Assembly: GCA_904420445.1 (NCBI GenBank) | Contig: CAJFVJ010000002.1 | Location: 124,001 to 188,000, forward strand | Source: Candidatus Adamsella avium | GTDB lineage: Bacteria; Cyanobacteriota; Vampirovibrionia; Gastranaerophilales; CAJFVJ01 | Length of the DNA: 64,000 nucleotides | Direction of reading: 5' to 3' | In this document: positions 43,636 to 53,220 of the stretch, one piece after another | Layout: each line of letters starts with the position of its first letter | How positions within the stretch are numbered: position 1 is the stretch's first letter | Notes under the pieces: model-generated | Told to the model about the DNA's origin: nothing | Seen by the model: the letters and a program-made list of their open reading frames with translations, nothing else | The model's database searches: none | Translations under genes and position numbers: made by a program

Positions 43636-44250
43636 ATGAATTTATCGGCAGTTTCTTCTATAAAATTTACCGGAGAAAATCCTCAACCGGCTGAGATAAA
43701 ATCTCAACAACCTCAACAAACACCTGAGGCTGTTCAAACTCAGCCAAAAGAAAAAGAATCAAAATTTGCACAGTTGAAACAGCTTGCGAAAGATACTTAT
43801 TCCAAATCATCCCCTGAAAATACAACAAATCTCTTTCTGACATCAGGAATAATGGGCATTGTTTCAGGAGTGTTGAATCATGTCGGTAAAAATCATAATG
43901 TTATAAAAGCTATAGGAACAGTAGGTACGATAGGAGCGATTGCTTCTTTTGCTCTGGCAGCATCGCATGTCCTTAAAGACAGAGTAGATGATAAACAGCC
44001 TGTTAGTGCAGATACAACTCAAAAGGAAATTCAACAACCTGCCCCATCTGCCGAAGCAGAGGCTGTTGATGAAAAACAAACAGAGGCACTCAACGCCGGA
44101 GAAAAACCCATCGATGGCGAGAAAGAAGAAGCAAACGACGCAGAAGAACAAACACAGATTTCACAACAACTTCCAGAAGAAACCGCTGCTGCTTCTGCTG
44201 TTTCTCAACCACCGGCATCAAATGCGGCTTTTGCAGATTTTCAGAAATAA
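43636..44250 (+). CDS. Hypothetical protein with leader motif, membrane hairpin and Gln/Pro/Glu-rich tail
   Basis: An unrecognised 204-residue protein. It starts MNLSAVSSIKFTGENPQPAE, close to the leader of the 72-residue protein at 39750. A Gln/Pro-rich stretch (20-45) is followed by a helical region and two hydrophobic segments (about 75-120: TNLFLTSGIMGIVSGVLN and AIGTVGTIGAIASFALAAS), then an acidic Ala/Glu/Gln-rich tail. Monocistronic with its own terminator. Confidence 0.65.
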   Translation: MNLSAVSSIKFTGENPQPAEIKSQQPQQTPEAVQTQPKEKESKFAQLKQLAKDTYSKSSPENTTNLFLTSGIMGIVSGVLNHVGKNHNVIKAIGTVGTIGAIASFALAASHVLKDRVDDKQPVSADTTQKEIQQPAPSAEAEAVDEKQTEALNAGEKPIDGEKEEANDAEEQTQISQQLPEETAAASAVSQPPASNAAFADFQK

Positions 44251-44297
44251 ATAAGAGATATATTAGAGAGAGAAAATAGAGTTAAACTAATTTTTTT

Positions 44298-44324
44298 AAG
44301 TATTGTCATAGACAATACTTTTTT
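44298..44324 (+). terminator. Terminator between the leader-motif gene and leuS
   Basis: AAGTATTGTC (44298-44307) pairs perfectly with GACAATACTT (44311-44320), and a T run follows. A TATAAT at 44337-44342 just beyond it is a likely leuS -10 box. Confidence 0.8.
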
Positions 44325-44380
44325 ATTTTTTTAGGGTATAATTTTTCTGTATAAAAAATGGAATTAAGAAGGAGCATCAA

Positions 44381-46867
44381 GTGGTTAAAGAGCAATATTT
44401 TCCACAGCAAATTGAGAAAAAATGGCAAAAAATCTGGGAAGAAAGAAATATAAACGCAACGCCTGACGTGTCTGATAAGCCTAAATATTATGCATTGTCT
44501 ATGTTTCCATATCCATCAGGACGTTTGCATATGGGGCATGTCAGAAACTATACGATTACCGATGTTATTGCTCGTTATTACAGAATGAATAACTACAATG
44601 TCCTTCATCCGATTGGCTGGGACAGCTTCGGGCTGCCTGCTGAAAATGCCGCAATCAAAGCAAACAGCCATCCGGCAATCTGGACAAACAAAAATATTGA
44701 CTATATGAGAGATCAGCTCAAAACTCTCGGTTTGTTCTATGACTGGTCGAGAGAAATTTCAACGTCAACACCTGAATATTACAGATGGACACAGTGGCTG
44801 TTTTTGCAGCTTTATAAAGCAGGGCTTGCTTATAAAAAAGAAGCCGCAGTGAACTGGTGTCACAAGTGTGCGACTGTTCTTGCCAACGAACAGGTTATCG
44901 ACGGCAAGTGCTGGAGATGTGATGATGTTGTTGAGAAAAAATATCTCTCCCAGTGGTTTTTGAAAATTACCGATTATGCCGAAGAACTTTTGCAGAGCAT
45001 AGATGATTTGAAAGGCTGGCCTGAGAGCGTCAAAATAATGCAGAAAAACTGGATAGGCAAATCAAAGGGCGCTATTCTTAAATTTAAAGTTGCGGAAGTT
45101 GAAGGATTAGAAATACCTGTTTATACAACAAGACCTGATACCGTATATGGTATTACATATATGGTTGTTGCTCCTGAGTATAAAGATATTGATAAGCTGA
45201 CAACGCCCGAGAATAAAAAGGCTGTAGAAGAATATCAGTCTTATGCAAGAAAAGCTTCCGAAATAGAAAGATTGTCAACTGAGAGAACCAAAACGGGAGT
45301 TCCTCTCGGTACACATGTTATAAATCCGTTCACAGGCGATAAAGTTCCTCTCTGGACATCTGATTATGTTCTGATTGAATACGGTACAGGGGCTGTGATG
45401 GCTGTACCTGCACATGATGAGAGAGATTTTGCTTTTGCAAAAAAATTCAACCTTCCGATAAAAAGAGTTATCGAAAATCCTTCTAATCCGGGTGAAGAGC
45501 TGAGAGAGGCTTATGTTGATCCTGGTGTTCTTGTTAACTCACAATCTTTCAACGGATTAGAAAATACGAAAGCAAAAGAAGAGATTATTAAATATGCTGA
45601 AGAAAAAGGCTTTGGAGAGTCAAAAACTCAATACCGCCTCCGTGACTGGTTGATATCCCGTCAAAGATACTGGGGGGCACCTATTCCTGTTGTTTACTGC
45701 GAACACTGCGGTATTCAGCCGGTTGATGAAAAAGATTTGCCGGTTCTTCTTCCGACGGATATTGATATTACCGTTCAGGGTAAATCTCCGATTGTTACAT
45801 CTCCTACATTCATGAAAACAACATGTCCGAAATGCGGGGGACCTGCAACGAGAGAAACTGATACGATGGATACGTTCATCTGCTCAAGCTGGTATTATTT
45901 GAGATATGTAGACCCTCATAACACTGAGCTGCCATTCAGCAAAGATAAAGTGAATTACTGGCTGCCGGTTAATCAATATGTCGGCGGTATAGAACATGCT
46001 ATTTTGCACCTGCTGTATTCAAGATTTTTCACAAAAGCTCTGAGAGATAGAGGACTGTTGAATTTTGATGAACCGTTTACAAACCTATTGACTCAGGGTA
46101 TGGTTTTGAAAGACGGGTCAAAGATGAGCAAATCAAAGGGCAATACGGTTGACCCGGATGAAATATTCAAAAACTACGGAGCTGATACAGCAAGATTGTT
46201 TATTCTCAGCGATTCTCCTCCGCAGAGAGATTTGGACTGGTCAGATTCAGGAGTTGACGGATGCTATAAATTCCTCAATCGTGTATGGCGTTTGATTTAT
46301 GCTCTTAAAGATGTTGTATCTCTGGATTATAAACTGCCTGAACTTGGTGATTTATCAGAAGAAAGCGAAAATCTTTTGAGAGAAACACATATCGCAATCA
46401 AGAAGGTTTCTCAGGATATATCTCATGAGTTCCAGTTCAACACTGCTATCAGTAAGATAAGAGAATTTGTTAACATTCTCTATGAGTATACAAATTCGAA
46501 AAAAGAATACTCTGATGCTGATAAAGCTGTGTTGAGCTTTGCGATGGAATCTTTAATCAAACTCATGTCACCTATTGTTCCTCATATTACGGAAGAAGCT
46601 TGGTGCGATTTGGGAGGAAAAGATTCTGTCCATCTGAGCGAGTGGCCAAAGTATGATGAAAAACTTGCTGTAACGAAGTCCATCACAGTTGTTATTCAGG
46701 TAAACGGGAAGCTCCGTGATAAGCTCGAAGTAGAACCTGATTTGGATAAATCAATCCTTGAAAAACTTGCTCTTGAAAATGAAAAAGCAAAAGCATTTAT
46801 GGAAGGCAAACAGGTCGTGAAAGTTATTGTTGTGCCTAACAGACTTGTGAATATAGTTGTTAAGTAA
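44381..46867 (+). CDS. leuS: Leucyl-tRNA synthetase
   Basis: Class I synthetase of 828 residues, the usual bacterial length. It shows FPYPSGRLHMGHVRNYTI with the HMGH (HIGH) motif, a zinc site in NWCHKCATV and CWRCDDVV, the editing domain with YTTRPDTVYGITYMV and VPAHDERDF, and the KMSKSKGNTVDP signature near residue 580. GTG start 7 bases after AAGGAG. No T-box-like leader is seen. Followed after 20 bases by the UPF0173 gene. Confidence 0.97.
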   Translation: MVKEQYFPQQIEKKWQKIWEERNINATPDVSDKPKYYALSMFPYPSGRLHMGHVRNYTITDVIARYYRMNNYNVLHPIGWDSFGLPAENAAIKANSHPAIWTNKNIDYMRDQLKTLGLFYDWSREISTSTPEYYRWTQWLFLQLYKAGLAYKKEAAVNWCHKCATVLANEQVIDGKCWRCDDVVEKKYLSQWFLKITDYAEELLQSIDDLKGWPESVKIMQKNWIGKSKGAILKFKVAEVEGLEIPVYTTRPDTVYGITYMVVAPEYKDIDKLTTPENKKAVEEYQSYARKASEIERLSTERTKTGVPLGTHVINPFTGDKVPLWTSDYVLIEYGTGAVMAVPAHDERDFAFAKKFNLPIKRVIENPSNPGEELREAYVDPGVLVNSQSFNGLENTKAKEEIIKYAEEKGFGESKTQYRLRDWLISRQRYWGAPIPVVYCEHCGIQPVDEKDLPVLLPTDIDITVQGKSPIVTSPTFMKTTCPKCGGPATRETDTMDTFICSSWYYLRYVDPHNTELPFSKDKVNYWLPVNQYVGGIEHAILHLLYSRFFTKALRDRGLLNFDEPFTNLLTQGMVLKDGSKMSKSKGNTVDPDEIFKNYGADTARLFILSDSPPQRDLDWSDSGVDGCYKFLNRVWRLIYALKDVVSLDYKLPELGDLSEESENLLRETHIAIKKVSQDISHEFQFNTAISKIREFVNILYEYTNSKKEYSDADKAVLSFAMESLIKLMSPIVPHITEEAWCDLGGKDSVHLSEWPKYDEKLAVTKSITVVIQVNGKLRDKLEVEPDLDKSILEKLALENEKAKAFMEGKQVVKVIVVPNRLVNIVVK

Positions 46868-46887
46868 CTGACATAAGGAGCTTAAAT

Positions 46888-47574
46888 ATGACTGTTGAAT
46901 TACAATATATCGGACATAGCGCTTTTTATATTAAATATAACGGCTACGGGATTTTGATTGATCCTTTTATATCGCAAAATCCTCTTGCAAATATTGATAT
47001 AAATTCACTTAAAGTTGATGATATACTCGTAACTCACGGGCATGGCGACCATTTGGGCGATTCCGTTGCCATCGCAAAAGCAAAAGGAGCCAGAATTACT
47101 GCTATTGTAGAACTGGCTTCCTGGTGTGCAAAACAGGGGGTAAGAACTCTCGGCGTTAATATCGGCGGAAAACTTGAATTCCCATGGGGTGAGGTATGGT
47201 TTTATAATGCAACTCACTCAAGTTCTGTTCCGGGGGCTGATGATTATGTCGGTGTTCCGACTTCCATAGTGATGAATATTGACGGCAAGACAATTTACCA
47301 TGCGGGAGATACAGGGCTTCATCAGGATATGAAGACAATAGGAGAAATGTATTTCCCTGATGTTGCGCTGCTGCCTGTCGGAGGTTTTTATACAATGGGA
47401 CCGAAGGAAGCTTCTTTTGCGGCAAAATGGCTGAATGCAAAGAAGGTTATTCCAATGCACTACAACACATTTGATGTCATAAAACAAAATGAAGAAGATA
47501 TCAAAAGATATTTTGATAAAAACTCTTCATCAGAATGTGTGTTTTTGAAACCATCAGAAATTCTCACCGTTTAG
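46888..47574 (+). CDS. UPF0173 metal-dependent hydrolase (MBL fold)
   Basis: Metallo-beta-lactamase-fold protein of 228 residues. The metal-binding motif is VTHGHGDHLGD, with further ligands in NATHSSSVPG, YHAGDTGLHQDM and VIPMHYNTFD. IGHSAFYIKYNGYGILIDPF is the UPF0173 start. Substrate unknown. Cotranscribed with leuS by spacing; its 3' end overlaps the convergent DUF2085 gene by 11 bases. Confidence 0.92.
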   Translation: MTVELQYIGHSAFYIKYNGYGILIDPFISQNPLANIDINSLKVDDILVTHGHGDHLGDSVAIAKAKGARITAIVELASWCAKQGVRTLGVNIGGKLEFPWGEVWFYNATHSSSVPGADDYVGVPTSIVMNIDGKTIYHAGDTGLHQDMKTIGEMYFPDVALLPVGGFYTMGPKEASFAAKWLNAKKVIPMHYNTFDVIKQNEEDIKRYFDKNSSSECVFLKPSEILTV

Positions 47575-47992
47575 AATAAAACATATCATTTATCAAAGGA
47601 AGAACATAAAACACAACCCCTATTCCGAAAATCAGTCCCGTGAGCATTCTTTCAAAATTTGTCTGAAGAAAGTTGAATGCGCCGTCTGTCAAAACCGGCA
47701 GGATAAAAACAGGAAGAAGTTTGAGGCTCGGTGTTGATGTGTTTTTGATATTTTTGAATAAAGGATATATCAATAGCCCTGCAGTCAATCCGATGTAAAT
47801 TCCGAAACATCTGCCGCATACGGGAATCTGGTTTCCGGCAAAATAAAAACTTTTTTCGGGTGCCTGATGGCAGGTTATGCCAATCAGATAAAATACAAAT
47901 TTGTACCAGATGGTGGAATTTTTGATGTAAGCCATAAGAAGAAGAAAACCAACCCATCCCGCACTGAGTATAAAAAATATAAAATAAGGCAT
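47564..47992 (-). CDS. DUF2085 small membrane protein
   Basis: The 142 residues have four hydrophobic spans and the family's Cys/His motif GITCHQAPEKSFYFAG followed by PVCGRCFGIYIGLTAG. The function is unknown; the Cys residues might bind metal. The ATG shares its first base with the end of the upstream GNAT-like gene, so the pair is coupled. Confidence 0.88.
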   Translation of the reverse strand: MPYFIFFILSAGWVGFLLLMAYIKNSTIWYKFVFYLIGITCHQAPEKSFYFAGNQIPVCGRCFGIYIGLTAGLLIYPLFKNIKNTSTPSLKLLPVFILPVLTDGAFNFLQTNFERMLTGLIFGIGVVFYVLPLINDMFYSKR

Positions 47993-48930
47993 TATGCAGG
48001 GCTTCCCATTTTATCAAAGAGCAGCGATGAGGCTTTTTCTTCTTTTGCGTTTTGTTTTATCAAATCCCAGTAATCCCGAACCATCGTTGCATAACTTTCA
48101 TCAAGTTCAAATTGAAAATCTTTCATCACTGTCAGATAGTTTTTTGAGCTTTGATGGAATTTTTTTACGGCAAAGTATAAGGTGGCTTTCGGGTTTATGC
48201 TTTTGACTTTGGCGATGGCATATTGAACGAGAGAGTTGTACATATTTTGATAAAATTCTGACATAAGTATATCTGCATAAAAAACGTTCTCTGATGGGTT
48301 ATGCAGGGAATAATATCCCTCCATAATGTTGCTGATATAAAGAACTTTTTTATCACAAGCTTTTGCAAGTCGTTTTTTCCAGTAGTTTTTATCTGTTGAA
48401 AGTGACTGTCTGAACTGAGGGAACAAACAGTAGTTGTATAATTCAAGCAGAGGAACGGTATCTTCTTCTTTGAAGTCCTGCAGTGCTATTTGAGGAAATT
48501 CATCAGAATAGTTTTCTATATTTTTTTTGAAAACATCTATATCCCCGCAACCTCTGAACATACACTCTTTTTTGAGAAGTTCAATCAGCTGGTTATAACG
48601 CTCCGGAATATAGACAACAAAACGTTCTGCACCTGCGCCTCCGTATTTATTAACGGTATAATTTATCAGCTTTTTGGTTATTTCATGCGGGAAATCTCCG
48701 ATGTACAAACCTTTGTACTCCCATTTCGTTTTCTTTAATCCTTCTGAATAAAGAGATACAGCGCCAAGGAGTTCATTGTTGTCATAAGAAGCATAGTATA
48801 TCTGTCTGTTGTTTTGCAGCAAATCAACAATCACCGGATTTGATTTGATGAGATTTGTTTCAAATCCGAGTTGTATTTCTGCTTTCAGATTTTTGATTTT
48901 TGATTTTGGAATTTTTTTGATTTTTGCCAT
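47992..48930 (-). CDS. GNAT-like protein, probably two tandem domains
   Basis: The 312 residues look like a degenerate tandem acetyltransferase: an N-terminal half with IYYASYDNNELLGAVSLYS and FVVYIPERYNQLIELLKKEC, and a C-terminal half with NVFYADILMSEFYQNMYNSL and FHQSSKNYLTVMKDFQFELD. The acetyl-CoA loop is not well preserved, so it may be inactive. It is divergent from another tandem-GNAT gene across 127 bases. Confidence 0.6.
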   Translation of the reverse strand: MAKIKKIPKSKIKNLKAEIQLGFETNLIKSNPVIVDLLQNNRQIYYASYDNNELLGAVSLYSEGLKKTKWEYKGLYIGDFPHEITKKLINYTVNKYGGAGAERFVVYIPERYNQLIELLKKECMFRGCGDIDVFKKNIENYSDEFPQIALQDFKEEDTVPLLELYNYCLFPQFRQSLSTDKNYWKKRLAKACDKKVLYISNIMEGYYSLHNPSENVFYADILMSEFYQNMYNSLVQYAIAKVKSINPKATLYFAVKKFHQSSKNYLTVMKDFQFELDESYATMVRDYWDLIKQNAKEEKASSLLFDKMGSPA

Positions 48931-49057
48931 TTCAAAACATCCTAGACATGCTTTTTTATTATATCAAATTTTATTTTCGTAAAATACCCTTAATGTATTT
49001 GTATTAATAAAAAAATAATTTTATAATAAACGCAGCTTAAAATTTTTTCGGTGAAAA

Positions 49058-50029
49058 ATGGCTTATAGTGTTTATAAACTATCTGGAAAAAACAGTCATA
49101 AGATAAAACAAATCTATGAAGATTTTGAATCAAAAGCTGTTGGGGTTTACGGCTTTGAGTTTTATCCGATTGATTTTGATACTTTTTCTGCAGCACTCTC
49201 TCAAGGGCTGTTGAATGCTCTTGTTCTATATGACGATGATATTCCCGAGTCGATATTGATTTATTCAATATCAGAAATAGATGAAACAATTGAGCTGAAT
49301 GTTATTCATTCTTTGTCTTTTGAGAATATAGTTGAGAAAAACAATCTTTTGATTAAGGCGTTGATAAATTTTACTGACCCGAAAGAAATCGTTTTGATTA
49401 GTTATCCTATGCTCGGAGAACAAAGCGAGTATGCAAAATATATTACAAAACTCGGATTTAAGCTTGTTTCTCAGTCTATATTCAGATTTAACCTTGATGA
49501 TACCACTTCTTTGAAGATATTCAAAAATAAACATGTGAAAACTCCATCCGATTTGAAACTTGTCAGATGGAGCGAGAAATATTATGAGTCAGCTGTTGTT
49601 TTAATACATAAAGCTTTCAAAGATACAACCGATGCTCTCTATGACAGAAGATTTTTGAGCTTGAGCGGCTGCAGAGATGTTTTGGAGAAAATTACAAAAG
49701 ATATATATGGAAATATGCTTCGAGATGCATCCTTTTTGCTATTAGATAATGAATGCCCAGTTGCATTTTGTTTTGCAAATTTGAGCAGTCCTCAGATAGC
49801 CAATATCCCTTTAATCGGATGCAGGGAAGAGTTTACTTCGAAGGGATTAGGCTCTTTTCTTCTGAAACAATCAGCCGGAACGATTATTGAGAAGGTAGTC
49901 GAAGGGAAACTCTCTGTTGTTGAGATTAATGCGACAACAGCTTCCGAAAATAATGCATCAATGAGGATGTATCGTTCTCTTGGATTCAAAGAAGACGTGA
50001 GTTATATTCATTCTTTCTATGAATTCTAG
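49058..50029 (+). CDS. Tandem GNAT acetyltransferase
   Basis: A protein of 323 residues. The N-terminal half is a diverged GNAT-like domain (LYDDDIPESILIYSISEID). The C-terminal half is recognisable, with REEFTSKGLGSFLLKQSAG as the acetyl-CoA loop and NATTASENNASMRMYRSLGF as the family's final helix and turn. It has similar size to the divergent 312-residue protein, and the two may derive from one ancestor or act together. Substrate unknown. Confidence 0.75.
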   Translation: MAYSVYKLSGKNSHKIKQIYEDFESKAVGVYGFEFYPIDFDTFSAALSQGLLNALVLYDDDIPESILIYSISEIDETIELNVIHSLSFENIVEKNNLLIKALINFTDPKEIVLISYPMLGEQSEYAKYITKLGFKLVSQSIFRFNLDDTTSLKIFKNKHVKTPSDLKLVRWSEKYYESAVVLIHKAFKDTTDALYDRRFLSLSGCRDVLEKITKDIYGNMLRDASFLLLDNECPVAFCFANLSSPQIANIPLIGCREEFTSKGLGSFLLKQSAGTIIEKVVEGKLSVVEINATTASENNASMRMYRSLGFKEDVSYIHSFYEF

Positions 50030-50031
50030 AA

Positions 50032-50235
50032 TCAGTTTATGCTCAATACCAGATTCATGCAGATGGCGTCTTCTGTCGCAGTAAGAATTTTTTCTGCTTT
50101 TTGAGCTTCTGCCAGTTTGAAAATTCGTACAATTCTTTTTATTTCTTCAACTGATTTTCTTGTTGAAATATCATAAACATTCTTATCCGGATCCGGAATA
50201 ATGTTCAATACCGTGTTTAATTCTATCTCTCTCAT
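50032..50235 (-). CDS. 67-residue hypothetical protein
   Basis: A small soluble protein, unrecognised: MREIELNTVLNIIPDPDKNV followed by a basic helical segment (VEEIKRIVRIFKLAEAQKAE) and a C-terminal hydrophobic strand. An AGGGG site lies 7 bases before the ATG. Two bases separate its stop from that of the convergent GNAT gene. The good ribosome site and balanced composition argue for a real gene. Confidence 0.55.
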   Translation of the reverse strand: MREIELNTVLNIIPDPDKNVYDISTRKSVEEIKRIVRIFKLAEAQKAEKILTATEDAICMNLVLSIN

Positions 50236-50350
50236 TTATATCCCCTGTATATAATCTCTATATATTTAATAAAACATTTTGTCGAAAATTATTGACAAAA
50301 TAATCCTAAAAAATTGATAAAAAGTTTAAACAACTTAACAATAAAAAATC

Positions 50351-50377
50351 TTGCTCAAAAGTAATAAAGTATATAAT
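50351..50377 (+). promoter_or_regulatory. Promoter of the peptide ABC transporter operon
   Basis: TTGCTC (50351-50356) and TATAAT (50372-50377) with a 15-base spacer, 22 bases before the ATG and its AGGAGAGGG site. Confidence 0.5.
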
Positions 50378-50398
50378 AATTAAAGGAGAGGGTTTTTG

Positions 50399-52249
50399 AT
50401 GAGAAAGTATTTGAAGATAATTTTTTTAATAATAATTTTGTTGTTTTTTCTCAGGGCTTGTATTTCTGTTGATAGAGTTCCCTTGAGAAAATCAACTGGA
50501 AATTCATCATCATCTTCACTTGTTTCCTATAAGAGTAAAAGTCTGCCACCGTTCAAAACGGTTTTCAAAGACGGGAGGGAGTTTCTTGTTGCAAGAGGCG
50601 AAGTCGGAAAATACGGCGGTGAACTCAAAACATCGACAATAGGAGAAGGTCCGAAGACTTTTAACCCATGGAATGCCAAGGATTCAACCTCTTCAGATAT
50701 GGGTAATCTTATGTTTGACGGGCTTGTCACAACGGATGCTTACAGCGGAGAAGTTATTCCAAAGATGGCAAAAGAAATTATCATCAATCCGAACCAGCTT
50801 GAATATACTGTTATTTTAAGACGGGGAATGAAATGGTCTGACGGGGTTGAAATTACGGCCGATGATGTTGTATTTACCTGGAGAGATATCATTTTTGCAG
50901 GTTACGGCAATACAAGCATGAGAGATAACTTGTTCATAGAAGGGAAGCTTCCGACTGTTGAGAAAATAGATAAATATACTGTGAAATTTAGTACACCCAA
51001 ACCGTTTGCACCTTTTTTCAGGCAGTTATCTGCCCCAATTGCTCCGAAGCACATACTTGAGCCTGTGGTAAAAAAAGGAAAAGATGCTTTTTTCTCATTT
51101 TGGGATACATCTGCAGAGCCTGAGAGTTTTGTAACAAGCGGCGCATTCAAACTAAAAGAGTATATCCCGGCACAGCGTGTTATATTTGATAGAAATCCTG
51201 ATTATTACATGATGGATAAAGAAGGAAATAAGCTTCCTTATCTTGATAAGTATATTGTTTATATCGTCGGTGATTTGAACAATGAGCTGTTGAAGTTTGA
51301 GTCAAAAGAAATTGATGTTCTGAACGTGAGAGGAAACAGTGTTGCAAGATTTAAGCAGATGGAGAAGAAGGGAAACTATACAATATACAACCTCGGAGCG
51401 AATACGGGAACAATTTTTGTTGTTTTCAACCTCAATCAAAGGAAAGATAAAAACGGAAAATATTATGTCCCTCAATATAAGCAGGAGTGGTTCAATGATT
51501 TGAATTTCAGGACTGCTGTTGATTATGCGATTGATAGAGAAACAATTGTTTCAAATATCTTATACGGTGTCGGAGCTGAAGCTTTCGGAGCAGAAGGGCT
51601 TTCTTCGATTTATTTGAATGAAGAAGTCGCAAAAGGACACAAACGTGATATAAAAAAAGCTAAAGAATATTTGTTGAAATCAGGTTTTTATTATGATAAA
51701 AACGGCAATTTGTTTGATAAACACGGACGCCGGGTTGAGTTCAATCTTCTGACGAATGCAGGCAACACGGAAAGAGAGTCCATCGGGGTGATGATAAAAC
51801 AAGACCTCACAGATATAGGTATGAAGGTGAATTTCAGACCGATAGAGTATAATTCTCTTATAGGCAAGTTGACTGACAGCTATGATTGGGATTCTTGCAT
51901 TATGGGACTGACAGGAAGCCCTCTTGAACCTCACAGCGGGCGTAATGTGTGGGCGAGTGACGGTACTCTGCACCTGTTCAATATGCGAAAAAGCAAAGAA
52001 GATATGGCAGATGTCGCCCCATGGGAAAAAGAAATGGATAAGATTTTTGACCTCGGGGCAGGGGTTATCGATTTTAAATCACGTAAAAAATATTATGACA
52101 GGTATCAGGCAATAATCTATGAGCAAAAGCCGTTGATTTATCTTTATTCTCCGTTGATTATTATTGCTGTCAGAAACAAATTCGGAAATCTCCATCCGAC
52201 ACCTCTTGGGGGGATAGTTCACAATCTTGAGGAGATATATGTAAAATGA
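50399..52249 (+). CDS. Family 5 peptide-type ABC transporter substrate-binding protein
   Basis: Extracytoplasmic solute receptor of 616 residues. After a hydrophobic leader a Cys at residue 21 lies in LRAC, a poor lipobox because of the Arg. TFNPWNAKDSTSSDMGNLMF, VILRRGMKWSDGVEITADDV and VDYAIDRETIVSNILYG are typical of the Dpp/Opp SBP_bac_5 family. It is longer than E. coli DppA (535). ATG at 50399 follows AGGAGAGGG. Overlaps the permease gene by 4 bases. Confidence 0.9.
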   Translation: MRKYLKIIFLIIILLFFLRACISVDRVPLRKSTGNSSSSSLVSYKSKSLPPFKTVFKDGREFLVARGEVGKYGGELKTSTIGEGPKTFNPWNAKDSTSSDMGNLMFDGLVTTDAYSGEVIPKMAKEIIINPNQLEYTVILRRGMKWSDGVEITADDVVFTWRDIIFAGYGNTSMRDNLFIEGKLPTVEKIDKYTVKFSTPKPFAPFFRQLSAPIAPKHILEPVVKKGKDAFFSFWDTSAEPESFVTSGAFKLKEYIPAQRVIFDRNPDYYMMDKEGNKLPYLDKYIVYIVGDLNNELLKFESKEIDVLNVRGNSVARFKQMEKKGNYTIYNLGANTGTIFVVFNLNQRKDKNGKYYVPQYKQEWFNDLNFRTAVDYAIDRETIVSNILYGVGAEAFGAEGLSSIYLNEEVAKGHKRDIKKAKEYLLKSGFYYDKNGNLFDKHGRRVEFNLLTNAGNTERESIGVMIKQDLTDIGMKVNFRPIEYNSLIGKLTDSYDWDSCIMGLTGSPLEPHSGRNVWASDGTLHLFNMRKSKEDMADVAPWEKEMDKIFDLGAGVIDFKSRKKYYDRYQAIIYEQKPLIYLYSPLIIIAVRNKFGNLHPTPLGGIVHNLEEIYVK

Positions 52250-53220
52250 GTATTTTATCTTACATATTGAAAAGAACGCTTCAGGCGATACCTCTTTTGA
52301 TTATGGTATCCATAATCAGCTTTGCGATAATCAAACTTAGTCCTGTCGACCCTCTTGCTGAACTGAGGATGAATCCGAGTATTACAGCACAGACTCTTGA
52401 GGCTGAAAAACAGCGGCTTGGATTGGATTTACCTGTTTATCAACAATATTTCAAGTGGGCGTGGAGTTTTTTGCACGGAGATCTGGGAATATCCACATCA
52501 GGAGAACCTGTGATAAACAGGATGATGGAGAGGGTTCCGAATACTCTTTTGCTTGCGTTCACGACTATTTTTATGAGCTGGATGGTGGGGATACCTCTCG
52601 GCATTTATGCTGCGATGAACTGGCGCAAGCCTATTGACAGGTTTATGACTCTTTTATCGTCCTTGGGTATGGCTATACCATCGTTTTTCTTTGCTCTTTT
52701 GCTGCTTGTTTTTGCCGTAAAAACAGGATGGTTTCCCTCTGGAGGTTTAACCTCGTCAAATTTCAGCGAGATGAACCCGTTTATGAAAATCGTTGATGTC
52801 ATACATCATCTTATTTTGCCGACATTTGTTTTGTTTACCATCAGTCTTGCAGGGCTTCAGCGTCAGATGAGGGGGAATTTGCTCGATGTTTTGGAGTCTG
52901 ATTATATCAAAATGGCTCGGGCAAAAGGTTTGAGCGAGAATAAAGTTATATATAAACATGCATTGAGGAATGCTATCAACCCGATGGTTACGCTGCTTGG
53001 ATTTGAGTTTGCTTCTCTTTTGAGCGGTGCTGCTCTGACCGAGTATGTCTTTCAATATCCTGGGCTTGGCAGGCTTGTTTTGGAAGCTGTTATGAAATCA
53101 GATATAAATCTTGTTATGGCTTCTTTGATGGTCGGGTCAATAATGCTTGTTATGGGAAATTTGATTGCAGATATTGTTCTTCGGATAGTTGACCCGAGGA
53201 TAGGAGGGGATAATGCCTGA
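52246..53220 (+). CDS. Peptide-type ABC transporter permease, DppB/OppB family
   Basis: The 324-residue permease has six spans. The N-terminal block LKRTLQAIPLLIMVSIISF and KLSPVDPLAELRMNPSIT, and the EAA coupling loop in MARAKGLSENKVIYKHALRN, identify the DppB/OppB type. It overlaps the binding protein gene at its start and the second permease gene at its end (8 bases). Confidence 0.93.
   Translation: MSILSYILKRTLQAIPLLIMVSIISFAIIKLSPVDPLAELRMNPSITAQTLEAEKQRLGLDLPVYQQYFKWAWSFLHGDLGISTSGEPVINRMMERVPNTLLLAFTTIFMSWMVGIPLGIYAAMNWRKPIDRFMTLLSSLGMAIPSFFFALLLLVFAVKTGWFPSGGLTSSNFSEMNPFMKIVDVIHHLILPTFVLFTISLAGLQRQMRGNLLDVLESDYIKMARAKGLSENKVIYKHALRNAINPMVTLLGFEFASLLSGAALTEYVFQYPGLGRLVLEAVMKSDINLVMASLMVGSIMLVMGNLIADIVLRIVDPRIGGDNA

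Noticed and set aside
38211-44250. Considered as a phage or integrative element
   Set aside because: No integrase, transposase, tail or replication genes, and hisF and leuS follow in ordinary order.
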